Below the pieces are notes generated by a model. It saw nothing but the letters and a program-made list of their open reading frames with translations, made no database searches and was not told the DNA's origin. Positions 44,956-53,027 of a stretch of 64,000 nt of DNA are shown piece by piece. The first letter of the stretch is position 1, and every line of letters begins with the position of its first letter. Both the position numbers and the translations under genes were made by a program. The stretch covers positions 62,001 to 126,000 of the forward strand of contig CASFVT010000007.1 in NCBI GenBank assembly GCA_949298195.1, given 5' to 3'. The stretch is from an uncultured Bacillota bacterium (GTDB lineage: Bacteria; Bacillota_I; Bacilli_A; RFN20; CAG-826).

Positions 44956-45639
44956 TCAGTTCTCCTTGTCGGCTTGGTAAGCCCGTACTTTCTTCAATAG
45001 ATGAAGGGCCAATTCGTCGACTCCCTCCATTGTCTTGGTTGAAGTGGGGAAAAACTCCGCGGTCGCGTTGAGGCGAAGGATGTTATCCATGGCCCGCTCA
45101 AGGGAAAAATCAAAATACGGCAACACATCAACCTTAGAAAAGACGAAGGTCGAACAGACCTTGAACATCAACGGGTACTTGAGAGGTTTGTCGTCGCCTT
45201 CGGGAATCGAGAGGATGTTGAGGCTTTCAACCGCCCCGGTATCGAATTCGGCTGGGCAGACGAGATTGCCGACGTTCTCGAGAAAGACTAGGTCGAGACC
45301 GTCGGTTCCAAGGTTTTTAAGGCCCTCCAGGCACATCTCGGCATCGAGGTGACAAGCCCCGCCGGTATGGAGCTGAATGACCTTGACCCCGGTTTTTTCG
45401 GCGATGCCGAGGGCATCGACCGTCGAATCGATGTCGGCTTCCATCGCCCCGATCCTTAGTTCTTTTTTGAGGCGGTTGATGAGTGCGACAAGTAAGCTCG
45501 TCTTCCCACTTCCGGGCGATGACATGACGTTCAGCAAATACACGCGTTTTCTTTTCAAAAAGGCCCTTACCTCATCTGCCTGGCGGTCGTTATGGGCAAA
45601 AACGGATGCCTTCACCTCGATGACTTTCAGTTTATCCAT
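44956..45639 (-). CDS. hypB: HypB GTPase, nickel insertion
   Basis: 227 residues, normal for the core HypB without the His-rich extension. P-loop SSPGSGKTS (40-48), the nickel/zinc site with H91, C96 and H97 in HTGGACHLDA, and the GTP-binding FSKVD motif are intact. The enzyme uses GTP hydrolysis to release nickel during hydrogenase maturation. It leads the hypB-flavoprotein-hypA operon. Its 5' end is divergent from the thiamine riboswitch. Confidence 0.95.
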   Translation of the reverse strand: MDKLKVIEVKASVFAHNDRQADEVRAFLKRKRVYLLNVMSSPGSGKTSLLVALINRLKKELRIGAMEADIDSTVDALGIAEKTGVKVIQLHTGGACHLDAEMCLEGLKNLGTDGLDLVFLENVGNLVCPAEFDTGAVESLNILSIPEGDDKPLKYPLMFKVCSTFVFSKVDVLPYFDFSLERAMDNILRLNATAEFFPTSTKTMEGVDELALHLLKKVRAYQADKEN

Positions 45640-45742
45640 GGATGTGTTCCGGATTCGATTTTACAGGGTTGGGGCGTTCGAAGACAGCCCCCGGGGATTG
45701 TGAGACGGAACATAAAGGCTATCATTATGCCGTCCGGAGCTT

Positions 45743-45818
45743 TCCCTAGAAGGCTGAGAGGGGTTGATAAGGGCAACCCGACGGTACCTGATCCAGGTAA
45801 TGCTGGCGGAGGTAGGGA
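45743..45818 (+). promoter_or_regulatory. TPP riboswitch (THI element)
   Basis: P1 is TCCCTA/TAGGGA. Inside it are the conserved CTGAGAG segment and ACCTGATCCAGGTAATGCTGG followed by CGGAGG, the thiamine-pyrophosphate aptamer. It precedes a ThiT-type gene, as expected. Confidence 0.96.
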
Positions 45819-45829
45819 TTTTTGCCTTG

Positions 45830-45848
45830 AGCCTCCGGAAAGGAGGCT
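45830..45848 (+). promoter_or_regulatory. Hairpin hiding the ribosome-binding site (TPP expression platform)
   Basis: AGCCTCC pairs with GGAGGCT, and the 3' arm is the Shine-Dalgarno sequence 8 nt before the ATG. This points to translational control by the riboswitch. The short TTT after it makes termination less likely. Confidence 0.7.
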
Positions 45849-45854
45849 TTTGAA

Positions 45855-46973
45855 ATGGAACAGGAAAAAGAAAGCGGGAAAAGGCGGTTTGACCTCGAAT
45901 CGTTCCTCGAGAAGTGGCTCGGGCCGATAGCCATTGCCATCGCCGCCTTGGTCTTCGTCGCCTTGGCCTTTCCCCAATTCACCGGTCAACGCGTAGCCGT
46001 CACCGGGTTGCCGGTCGTCGATGAGGAAGACGTGCTCGTCACCGATTACGTCTTTGTCAGTGGAGAAGATGCCCTTTTCTACCTCGATGCCCTTTTCGAC
46101 AACGGTGGCAACTGGTTAGCCCTCTGGCTTTATCTTTTACCCATTCTTGCATTGGTTTGCATTGTTTCGGCGGTGTTTTGCGGCAAATATCGTTCCTCGC
46201 TCGCCATCTCTAGCGCAATGCTTTCTTTGGTGGGGGCCGTCTTGTTCCTCGTTTCCCCGACTCTTTTTGCCTATGGGGAGTGTTGGGGGGCCATTGGGGC
46301 CGACATCGGCTCGGCCGGCGAAAACTACGTTGCAGCCCTTGGGGCTGGCTTCGGCGGCGGTGTCATCGCATTGGTCGCTCTCTTGTTCGTTTCTTCCTTG
46401 GTAAGCTTCTCCTACTCGGCTGGCCAAACGAGCCTCTCTCTTGCGGATATCACCGAAATCGCCATCTTTTCAGCCGTCGGAATCGGCCTTCAATTCATCA
46501 ACATCAAAATCGGGGCGACCGGGGGCTCAATCAATCTAGGCCTCATCCCCCTTTGCCTCATCGCCCTCCGACACGGTCCGGTGAAGGGATTCATTGCCAG
46601 CGGGTTCGTCTACGGTCTCATCACCTGCCTCACCGACGGTTATGGCTTCCAAACATATCCTTTCGATTATTTGATTGGGTTTGGCTCGGTGGCGGTCCTC
46701 GGGTTCTTCTCGAAACGCGTCTTTTCCGGAGAGAAAGGATATAACCGAATCGGCTTCTTATACATCTTCATCGGTGTTTTCCTGGCTACCTGCATTCGCC
46801 TGATCGGCTCGACCATTTCCTCGATGGTCATCTATGGTTACAACCTTCTCGGGGCCCTTACCTACAACGCCGTCTACATCCCGGTCACCGGTCTCGTCAC
46901 CCTCATTGCGCTCTACATCTTCTACGTCCCGATGGCGAAGCTAAACAAAATCTTCCCGATCAAGTCGCGTTGA
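45855..46973 (+). CDS. thiT: ThiT-type thiamine transporter S-component with extra N-terminal membrane domain
   Basis: 372 residues, about twice normal ThiT. The C-terminal half (about 195-372) reads as ThiT, the thiamine-specific S-component of ECF transporters (IAIFSAVGIGLQFINIKIGA ... GGSINLGLIPL ... HGPVKGFIASG). The first 195 residues have about four further membrane segments with an extracellular loop around 50-85 and no recognised family. The TPP riboswitch upstream confirms thiamine. ECF energy-coupling genes (EcfT, EcfA) are not in the window and would be encoded elsewhere. Terminator directly after the stop. Confidence 0.9.
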   Translation: MEQEKESGKRRFDLESFLEKWLGPIAIAIAALVFVALAFPQFTGQRVAVTGLPVVDEEDVLVTDYVFVSGEDALFYLDALFDNGGNWLALWLYLLPILALVCIVSAVFCGKYRSSLAISSAMLSLVGAVLFLVSPTLFAYGECWGAIGADIGSAGENYVAALGAGFGGGVIALVALLFVSSLVSFSYSAGQTSLSLADITEIAIFSAVGIGLQFINIKIGATGGSINLGLIPLCLIALRHGPVKGFIASGFVYGLITCLTDGYGFQTYPFDYLIGFGSVAVLGFFSKRVFSGEKGYNRIGFLYIFIGVFLATCIRLIGSTISSMVIYGYNLLGALTYNAVYIPVTGLVTLIALYIFYVPMAKLNKIFPIKSR

Positions 46974-46978
46974 ACAAG

Positions 46979-47008
46979 AAAAGGCCGTCGGTAATGTGAC
47001 GGCCTTTT
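46979..47008 (+). terminator. Terminator after thiT
   Basis: AAAAGGCCGTC/GACGGCCTTTT stem-loop. Confidence 0.88.
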
Positions 47009-47029
47009 ACGTGCCCAATCGTGTAATGA

Positions 47030-47046
47030 AACACGCTAAGCGTGTT
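47030..47046 (-). terminator. Hairpin after the LacI-type gene
   Basis: AACACGC/GCGTGTT stem with 3-nt loop, flanked by TGTAA/TTACA that can extend it. Few T residues follow, so it is a moderate terminator. Confidence 0.5.
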
Positions 47047-47058
47047 ACAAATCTGGGA

Positions 47059-47832
47059 CTAATCAACAGTTATGTGCTCGCTGTTTTTCTCGGCCTTGAT
47101 GGCCGCGATGACGGTGTCGACGCTCGTCTTCACTTTCTTTTCCCTTATTGAGGAAATGTCGCGGTAAGGAAGGCCCTTTTCCTGGAAGACGGCAACAAGG
47201 GCCGGATCCCGAAGGAAGGGGTTGGAAATCGACGCGGCGGCTTCGAGGGCCTCGTCAAGGTTTTTTACGTAATGCACGGTGAAATGGGATTCGAGATGGG
47301 ACCTGTAAGTGAGACTCTCGACCGGAAGGCTTACGAGCGGTTGATTCGAAACAGGATAATCGTCGGTCACTTGGTTGAAGAGGAAATGATTGAGGAATGA
47401 ATCAATGGCAATCATCGGGACATAGACGTTGTCTCCAACCTCAAGGAAACGGGCTTCGTCCAATCCGATGGTGAATATGGCATCCACTCCCCTTCCATCA
47501 GGGAGAACATCCCGGTTTTCAAGGCAAAGCCTTAATCCTTCTTTCGAAAATTCCTTGGAATAAGCTTCGAAGACCATCATCTGGTTTGCTGCTTCAAGTG
47601 TTCCAGAGGGAGAAGGCAATAAGAGCGAGACGACGTTGTGCCGCCCCGAGACGAGATAAGCTGCGGAGGGGTTTTTGACGTAGTGGTAAAGATTGGCGAG
47701 CTGGAGGATTTTCTTCCGTTTGGCTTCAGAAATCTTTTGGTCCTTTCGATCGGAAATGACGTAAGAGACGGTGGCGATGGATACCCCGGCTTCTTGGGCA
47801 ATGTCCTTTAGGGTGACGTGTTTCCTGACCAT
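47059..47832 (-). CDS. LacI-family transcriptional regulator, short form
   Basis: 257 residues from ATG 47832 (longer starts lack HTH context). The DNA-binding domain is clear (VTLKDIAQEAGVSIATVSYV, 6-25, then a hinge to about 60). The effector domain is about 60-70 residues shorter than in normal LacI proteins (330-340), and the sugar-binding core is hard to follow, so ligand binding may be altered. It is divergent from the GH13 gene, which it presumably controls; operators of its class occur at 37492 and 37579 but none is obvious in the shared 104-nt promoter region. Confidence 0.85.
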   Translation of the reverse strand: MVRKHVTLKDIAQEAGVSIATVSYVISDRKDQKISEAKRKKILQLANLYHYVKNPSAAYLVSGRHNVVSLLLPSPSGTLEAANQMMVFEAYSKEFSKEGLRLCLENRDVLPDGRGVDAIFTIGLDEARFLEVGDNVYVPMIAIDSFLNHFLFNQVTDDYPVSNQPLVSLPVESLTYRSHLESHFTVHYVKNLDEALEAAASISNPFLRDPALVAVFQEKGLPYRDISSIREKKVKTSVDTVIAAIKAEKNSEHITVD

Positions 47833-47936
47833 GGACTGAATTATAGACGGAAATCTGTCTTTAGAACCGAAACCTGGGAACAAATCATCGCCGTTCGTCT
47901 ATCATAGTCTCACCTATATCCGAGGAGACCTATCAC

Positions 47937-49628
47937 ATGAACGAAGCCGCAGCCTTCCATTCAAATGATTACCCATATATCGACCCCGTTGATTCCCGCC
48001 ACCTCCTCTTCCGCTTCCGCCTCGCTCGGGAAGACGACTCGGCCCGCGTCTACGTCCATTACGGAAACAAATACCTTTTCCAAAACAAGCGCCACCGATT
48101 CGAACTCGGAAAGAAATACCTAACAGGCCGCTTTGCCTATTACGAAGGGGTGGTCGAATTGGACGATCAACGGGTCGGTTATGTCTTTGAAATCGCCGAG
48201 GAGAACGGGAAGAAGCACTATTTCAGCCAAAACGGATTAGTCGATGAATATTCATTCTTCGATTCTTACAAAGATTACCTTCAGTTTCCCTATGTACACG
48301 ACAGCGACTGCATCAACGCCCCGTCGTGGGTCGAACAAGCTGTCTTCTACCAAATCTTTCCCGACCGCTTCCGGAGGATGGATTTTGCCAAAGACGATGA
48401 CTATATCGACATGAAATGGGGGTCCCGCCCGACGCGGATGAACCATGCCGGCGGGGACATCAAAGGAATCATTGCCTCTCTTGATTACCTATCTGGCCTC
48501 GGTATAAATGCCATTTACCTCACCCCGATTTTCACTTCTCCGAGCAATCACAAGTACGATACGGTCGATTACCTGAGGATCGATCCACAATTCGGGACCG
48601 AGGACGATCTCAAGGAGCTCATTGGGCAAATGCACGCACGGGGAATGCGTCTCGTCCTCGATGCCGTTTACAACCACATGTCTTTCTTCGCCCCTCCCTT
48701 CCAAGACGTGGTTACAAAGGGAAGGCAATCCCCTTATGAGGGTTGGTTCATGCTTCGCGAAGGGAAGCCCGATTTCCGGAAGCGCAACTACGAGACCTTC
48801 TCTACGGCCGCCTACATGCCGAAAATCGACGTCGACAACCAGGAAGCCGAGGCCTATCTACGGAAAGTGACCATCCATTACCTCAAACTCGGAATCGACG
48901 GTTGGCGCCTCGACGTCGGTGACGAGATTTCCCACCGCTTCTGGAGACGACTTCACGACGAAGTAAAGGCAAAGTTCCCAAACACCATCCTCCTAGGGGA
49001 AAATTGGCATTTCGGCCCTTCCTTCCTTAGGGGAGACGAGTTCGACGGAATGATGAATTATCCTTTCTACTATCTTGCCGTCGACTATCTGGCCGAAAGA
49101 AGGATTTCGGCAGCCGAGGCCTCTTCCCGCCTGAACGAGATTTATCTCTTCTACCGGAAGAAGGCGACCAAGATGATGCTCAATCTCCTCGATAGCCATG
49201 ATACAGCCCGGTTCCTAACCGTCGCCAAGGACAATGTCGATGCCCTGGAATGCGGTTTGGCCCTCATGTTTTTCCATCCAGGCATGAGTTGCATCTATTA
49301 CGGGACGGAAATCCCGATGGAGGGTGGCCTTGATCCCGATTGCCGCCGCTGCTTCCCGTATGAAAAAGCCCTCGCGGGTTCGTCTCACCAAGAACTGTTG
49401 AAGAAGCTCATTGCCCTTCGCAAGACCATACCGCTCTCCGAGGGCGATTATTCGGCCCACGAGGAAAACGGACTACTCGTTATCCATAGACGCGCCGGCA
49501 AAAAAGCCCTTACCCTTCGAATCAACGCCACAGATGAGGTCGTTCCTTTTGCGGGTGGGGCCATTGTCTCCTATCGAGCCCAAGGCGGGTCTATATCGCC
49601 ATTCGGCTTTGTCATAAGCGAAAGCTAA
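47937..49628 (+). CDS. GH13 alpha-glucan hydrolase (neopullulanase/cyclomaltodextrinase type)
   Basis: 563 residues: an N-terminal beta-sandwich resembling CBM34 (about 15-115), a TIM barrel beginning WVEQAVFYQIFPDRF, and a C-terminal beta domain. The catalytic nucleophile D326 (DGWRLDVGDE), acid/base E355 (LLGENWH) and the third Asp D422 (LLDSHDTAR) are intact. No signal peptide, so it would act on imported maltodextrins. GAGGAG lies 9 nt before the ATG. Divergent from the LacI-type regulator, the classic arrangement for sugar-inducible amylases. Confidence 0.92.
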   Translation: MNEAAAFHSNDYPYIDPVDSRHLLFRFRLAREDDSARVYVHYGNKYLFQNKRHRFELGKKYLTGRFAYYEGVVELDDQRVGYVFEIAEENGKKHYFSQNGLVDEYSFFDSYKDYLQFPYVHDSDCINAPSWVEQAVFYQIFPDRFRRMDFAKDDDYIDMKWGSRPTRMNHAGGDIKGIIASLDYLSGLGINAIYLTPIFTSPSNHKYDTVDYLRIDPQFGTEDDLKELIGQMHARGMRLVLDAVYNHMSFFAPPFQDVVTKGRQSPYEGWFMLREGKPDFRKRNYETFSTAAYMPKIDVDNQEAEAYLRKVTIHYLKLGIDGWRLDVGDEISHRFWRRLHDEVKAKFPNTILLGENWHFGPSFLRGDEFDGMMNYPFYYLAVDYLAERRISAAEASSRLNEIYLFYRKKATKMMLNLLDSHDTARFLTVAKDNVDALECGLALMFFHPGMSCIYYGTEIPMEGGLDPDCRRCFPYEKALAGSSHQELLKKLIALRKTIPLSEGDYSAHEENGLLVIHRRAGKKALTLRINATDEVVPFAGGAIVSYRAQGGSISPFGFVISES

Positions 49629-51013
49629 TCGGCTTTCTCGTCATAGATGCCGCCGGTCAATTCCAGATTGGCCGGCTTTTCATATAAACCGAGTTTCTTG
49701 ACGAGAACGTAGAAGACAATGGCTGAAACAAAGGCCGCGGCCAGGCTGGTAATCGGGAAATTCAGCCAAATACCGAGGAGGCCGAGGGAATATAGACAGC
49801 CGATGAGCACTAGTGGGAAAACCAGGTTGTAAGAGACAGAAATGATAAGAGACGCCCCGGGGCGTTCAAGGGCAGACGAATAAGTGCTCCCGGCATACGA
49901 AATCCACCGGAAAAGATAGGCAAAGGAGAAAATCAGGAGAGCATGGCCAGCCATTTCGATGCCTTCGGCGGTAGAGGAATTGAGGAAAAGCCCGGCGATT
50001 TGGGTTGGCAGGGAAACGCTGAGGGCGAATCCGACTAAACAAACGGCAAAGGAGGAAAGGAAGCACAACAGTCCAAACTTCTTGACCCGATCCATCTTTC
50101 CCGCTCCGTAGTTGTAACCGATTGCGGGTTGAAGGGAATCGCACATCCCATAGAGGATGGAGAGGATGAAACCGTCGACATACATCAGTACACCGTAGGC
50201 ATTGACCGCGGCCTCGCCTCCCATGGTCAAAAGAAGGGAGTTGAAGGCAATGGCCGTGATTCGACCGGCAATGTTAGTGAGGAATACTGGGAAGCCATTT
50301 CTCCCCATTGCCCATATCTCCCTCCAATCGAACCTGGGGCGGCAGAAGCGGAGCCTCAGTTTTTTCAAAAGGAACGGCATTAAAGAGGCGACGGTCCCAA
50401 CGACAAAAGAGAGACAGGAAGCCAAGGCAGCCGACCACAAAGGCAGTTTGAAAACGAAGAGAAATAGGGATTCCAAGAGAACGATGAGGAGCGAAGAACC
50501 GACGTTGATGAACATGCTGGTCTTGATCTTCCCTGATATTCGAAGATAGTTGTCCAAGGCGAAAAACAAGGATGAAAATGGGAGAAAGACCGCATAGATA
50601 CGTAAATACGACGAGGCCATCGCAAGCAATTCGCCGGTGGCACCCATCATCGAAATGAGCCAATTGGCGGCCGAGCCGAAAAACAACCCGAGTGTGGTGG
50701 TGACGGCAATGATCAAGAGAATGGCCGTCGTAAAAAGACGATTGGCGTCTTCGTCGCGTTTTTTGCCAAGTTGAATTGAAATGAGCACGGAAGAGCCAAC
50801 AGCCAGCATGTCAGAAACCGAATAGGCGGCTATGACCAGCGGAAAAGCCAGGTTAACCGCGGCGAAGGCGGTCGGGCCAAGGGCCATGGAAACGAAGATA
50901 CCGTCTACAAACTGATAAATAACCGAGGCCAACATCCCAATGGCACCTGGGATGGCTGCCAAGAAGAAAAGCCGGCTGATTTTTGTCCGTTCAAAAAAAG
51001 AATGATCTTTCAT
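49625..51013 (-). CDS. MATE-family multidrug efflux transporter
   Basis: 462 residues from ATG 51013 (GAGAGG upstream; the TTG five codons earlier lies over the ribosome-binding site and is rejected). Twelve membrane segments in two homologous halves, each with the family's conserved GxxxxxxxN/Q region (AIPGAIGMLASVIYQFVDGI and the equivalent NGFPVFLTNIAGRITAIAF). These transporters export cationic drugs or flavins in exchange for Na+ or H+. The 3' end overlaps the GH13 gene by 4 nt in convergent orientation. The 175-nt gap to the XRE gene holds only AT-rich regulatory DNA on the far side. Confidence 0.9.
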   Translation of the reverse strand: MKDHSFFERTKISRLFFLAAIPGAIGMLASVIYQFVDGIFVSMALGPTAFAAVNLAFPLVIAAYSVSDMLAVGSSVLISIQLGKKRDEDANRLFTTAILLIIAVTTTLGLFFGSAANWLISMMGATGELLAMASSYLRIYAVFLPFSSLFFALDNYLRISGKIKTSMFINVGSSLLIVLLESLFLFVFKLPLWSAALASCLSFVVGTVASLMPFLLKKLRLRFCRPRFDWREIWAMGRNGFPVFLTNIAGRITAIAFNSLLLTMGGEAAVNAYGVLMYVDGFILSILYGMCDSLQPAIGYNYGAGKMDRVKKFGLLCFLSSFAVCLVGFALSVSLPTQIAGLFLNSSTAEGIEMAGHALLIFSFAYLFRWISYAGSTYSSALERPGASLIISVSYNLVFPLVLIGCLYSLGLLGIWLNFPITSLAAAFVSAIVFYVLVKKLGLYEKPANLELTGGIYDEKAD

Positions 51014-51152
51014 GGTTACACCTCTCAATCGTCAGGGGCTTTCCCTGAAAAAAGGCGAGCCAGAGCTCAACCTAAGCCTAGGGTAACTGGCGAAAATCGA
51101 CTAGTCAAGTCGCCCAAGGGCCAGGCAAGAAGCTCAGAAAAGATATCTTAAT

Positions 51153-51168
51153 ATTTGCGGTCACAAAG
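51153..51168 (+). promoter_or_regulatory. Operator copy 1 for the XRE regulator
   Basis: ATTTGC-GGTC-ACAAAG, imperfect inverted repeat matching the copy at 51184 in arm sequence and spacing; it overlaps the TTGCGG -35 box. Confidence 0.5.
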
Positions 51169-51177
51169 TTTTATCTA

Positions 51178-51199
51178 TATTTTATTTGTAATCACAAAT
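51178..51199 (+). promoter_or_regulatory. -10 box and operator copy 2 for the XRE regulator
   Basis: ATTTGT-AATC-ACAAAT (51184-51199) is a perfect 6-bp inverted repeat exactly 31 bp after copy 1, ending 4 nt before the start codon. TATTTT (51178-51183) is the probable -10 box, 17 nt from TTGCGG. The leader would be about 14 nt with no ribosome-binding site. Confidence 0.55.
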
Positions 51200-51203
51200 T
51201 TTT

Positions 51204-52010
51204 ATGAATTACCAACCGTTGTTGAATCACCTGTCCGAAAACGGGATAAGCAAAGGTCAGTTGGCCAAAGGGGCATCGCTTTCAACAGCTACTTTGGCGA
51301 AACTGGCAAAAGGCCAGGAAATCTCGCTGCTTGTCTTGGAACGAATAGCCGGATACCTAAATGTAGATGTTTCAAAGATTGTGGAATTTGATACTTCAAA
51401 GCAACTTTCCCCGGTCTTTGAAGCCATGTCAGGTTTTGGAAAGACCGCGTTTAAAAACGAATTCCTCTCGGTTTCTGAAAATACCCTTCTTGGTTTAATG
51501 CACTCATATACTGTGAATAAAAATGCAGGCTCATTCTGGGCCAGTGAAATCTTGTCTTGCCTCTTAGAAGCGGCATTCGATCCGATATCAATCAAATTGT
51601 TAAAAAGACTAATTCGACCGTTGTCGCAAATCGTCAAGGACGGTAACCCTTCAGTTCTCCCTCGGGATGATTTGACAAATTCACTTAAAAAACGTGATTT
51701 TCAAGGATTCGCCCGCGCCTGGGCAGGCCAAGGATCCTTCAATGAAGCAGAACAAGCATCATTTTTTCACCAAGCGTGCCTATCTTTGAACGGCTTGCCC
51801 TTAAAGGAGGTCCTCGCTTGGATGCTTCTTTTCAAGGAAAAGATACGTTCTGGTGGACTCCCGCCCGTTTTTGGGAAGGAGCTTCTTCCGTATGTCACAA
51901 TTGGGCTTGCCGATTACGAAAACAATCCGACCTATCTAATCTCGGCTTTTGAAGCGGGGTTGGCGGTCTCCAACAATTTGGCTGCCAAATACGGCATCCC
52001 TTTATCCTGA
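51204..52010 (+). CDS. XRE-family regulator with C-terminal helical domain
   Basis: 268 residues; the first 65 form a compact Cro/CI helix-turn-helix (NGISKGQLAKGASLSTATLA ... LERIAGYLNVDVSKI). The remaining 200 are alpha-helical with no recognised family and may sense a ligand or a neighbouring protein. The gene is more A/T-rich than most of the window. Two matching inverted repeats over its promoter suggest autorepression. It is convergent with the Imm-5-like gene (4 nt between stops), so the two may be a small accessory module. Confidence 0.78.
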   Translation: MNYQPLLNHLSENGISKGQLAKGASLSTATLAKLAKGQEISLLVLERIAGYLNVDVSKIVEFDTSKQLSPVFEAMSGFGKTAFKNEFLSVSENTLLGLMHSYTVNKNAGSFWASEILSCLLEAAFDPISIKLLKRLIRPLSQIVKDGNPSVLPRDDLTNSLKKRDFQGFARAWAGQGSFNEAEQASFFHQACLSLNGLPLKEVLAWMLLFKEKIRSGGLPPVFGKELLPYVTIGLADYENNPTYLISAFEAGLAVSNNLAAKYGIPLS

Positions 52011-52014
52011 AAGC

Positions 52015-52542
52015 TCAGTCCAGTAGGAATCCGGCCAAGAAAGCCGTCCTGCTTCTCCAAACCACAATTGGCCTTAAATATTCTTCCATTCTCTTGAGGA
52101 TTGGCTTTATCGCCTTTTCTTTTCCATAACGGTACAAAATTGAGGACAAGTCATAGATGGGGCAACCGATTGCGAGCCCTTTCGCGTGCACCGAGCCACA
52201 AGCCTGTCCGAAGGCATGGCAAATCGCGATGCCGGCCGGGGAATCAATTTCCTTGGCCAGGGCATGGCGGGCAAGAATCTTTTTTGCCAAAGGCATTTTG
52301 ATTTGTCCTGCCGCCCAATCGCGTGCCGCAAGCAACGCCATTCTTGGACGGTCGTCGTTTGGGCATTCCCTTTCAAGTAGCGCAACGCTTTCTTCTGCCA
52401 AGCCAAGTGACCCCATGATGACGGTCCCACGATCCGATTTCTCTAAAAGCTGTCGCAAATCCGCTAAATAATTAGACGTTTTGTTAAAAAGAATGGTGTT
52501 TTCCCTTTTTAACCTATTCTCGATTTCCTCGTAAAATTCCAC
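52015..52542 (-). CDS. Imm-5-like putative immunity protein
   Basis: 175 residues from a GTG (AAGG upstream). Pattern ECPNDDRPRMALLAARDWAA, then HALAKE, AGIAICHAFGQACGSVHAKG and GCPIYDLSS, matches the all-helical Imm-5-like proteins annotated as putative immunity proteins in toxin loci. I am confident of the family resemblance but not of an immunity role, because no polymorphic toxin lies nearby. The 3' end is convergent with the XRE regulator. Could also be an orphan immunity gene. Confidence 0.6.
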   Translation of the reverse strand: MEFYEEIENRLKRENTILFNKTSNYLADLRQLLEKSDRGTVIMGSLGLAEESVALLERECPNDDRPRMALLAARDWAAGQIKMPLAKKILARHALAKEIDSPAGIAICHAFGQACGSVHAKGLAIGCPIYDLSSILYRYGKEKAIKPILKRMEEYLRPIVVWRSRTAFLAGFLLD

Positions 52543-52570
52543 ATCACACCTTCTTGCGAAGCCCGCATGA

Positions 52571-53027
52571 TCATCTTTTGACCATCACGAAGTTTTTGAG
52601 TGAGACCCAATTTCTTTTAACTACCTGGTCTCGGATAAGGACATAACCCCCTCGCCTCGAAGAAAGGTTTCGCGGTGATAGAAAAATGCGTTGTTATGTC
52701 TCGGCTTATCAAGATTTCTAGTTCATCGCAAAGGCGGGTTCCTATTCCACTCCCCAATTTGTCGAGCCGAAAATATAGACGGTTTAGATAACCGTCTGTG
52801 GTCATGTCCCCAAAACCGACGATTTCCCCTTCTTCGACCGCGACCAAAGTTCGATTCGCCAAAAAGGAACGATCCCAGGCTTCGATGTCGATTTCCTTTG
52901 GCGCTCAGGCATCCAATTGCCTTGGCGTGCAGTCTTTTCGAATGGCCAAGTGAACGGCCGAATGGAACAATGCGGCTATGTCATTAACGTCAGTCGAGAA
53001 GTGGGGGCCGGTTTCGATCATCGTCAT
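52571..53027 (-). pseudogene. GNAT N-acetyltransferase, inactivated
   Basis: Reading from ATG 53027 (overlapping the rRNA methyltransferase stop as ATGA, with GGAGAGG upstream) gives a typical GNAT: MTMIETGPHFSTDVND, CTPRQLDA, then an in-frame TGA (52905-52907) where relatives have Trp, then APKEIDIEAWDRSFLANR, GEIVGFGDM, the acetyl-CoA loop RLDKLGSGIGTRLC and ITTHFSITAKPFFEARG. There a run of five G (52647-52651 on the plus strand as C) shifts the frame; with four G the ending YVLIRDQVVKRNW ... FVMVKR is restored. Two lesions in one gene favour a true pseudogene over sequencing error. Confidence 0.82.

Noticed and set aside
52571-53027. UGA read as tryptophan (code 4)
   Set aside because: Many genes here end with TGA in the proper place (for example those ending at 6311, 28540, 52010), and the GNAT gene also has a frameshift; pseudogene is simpler.
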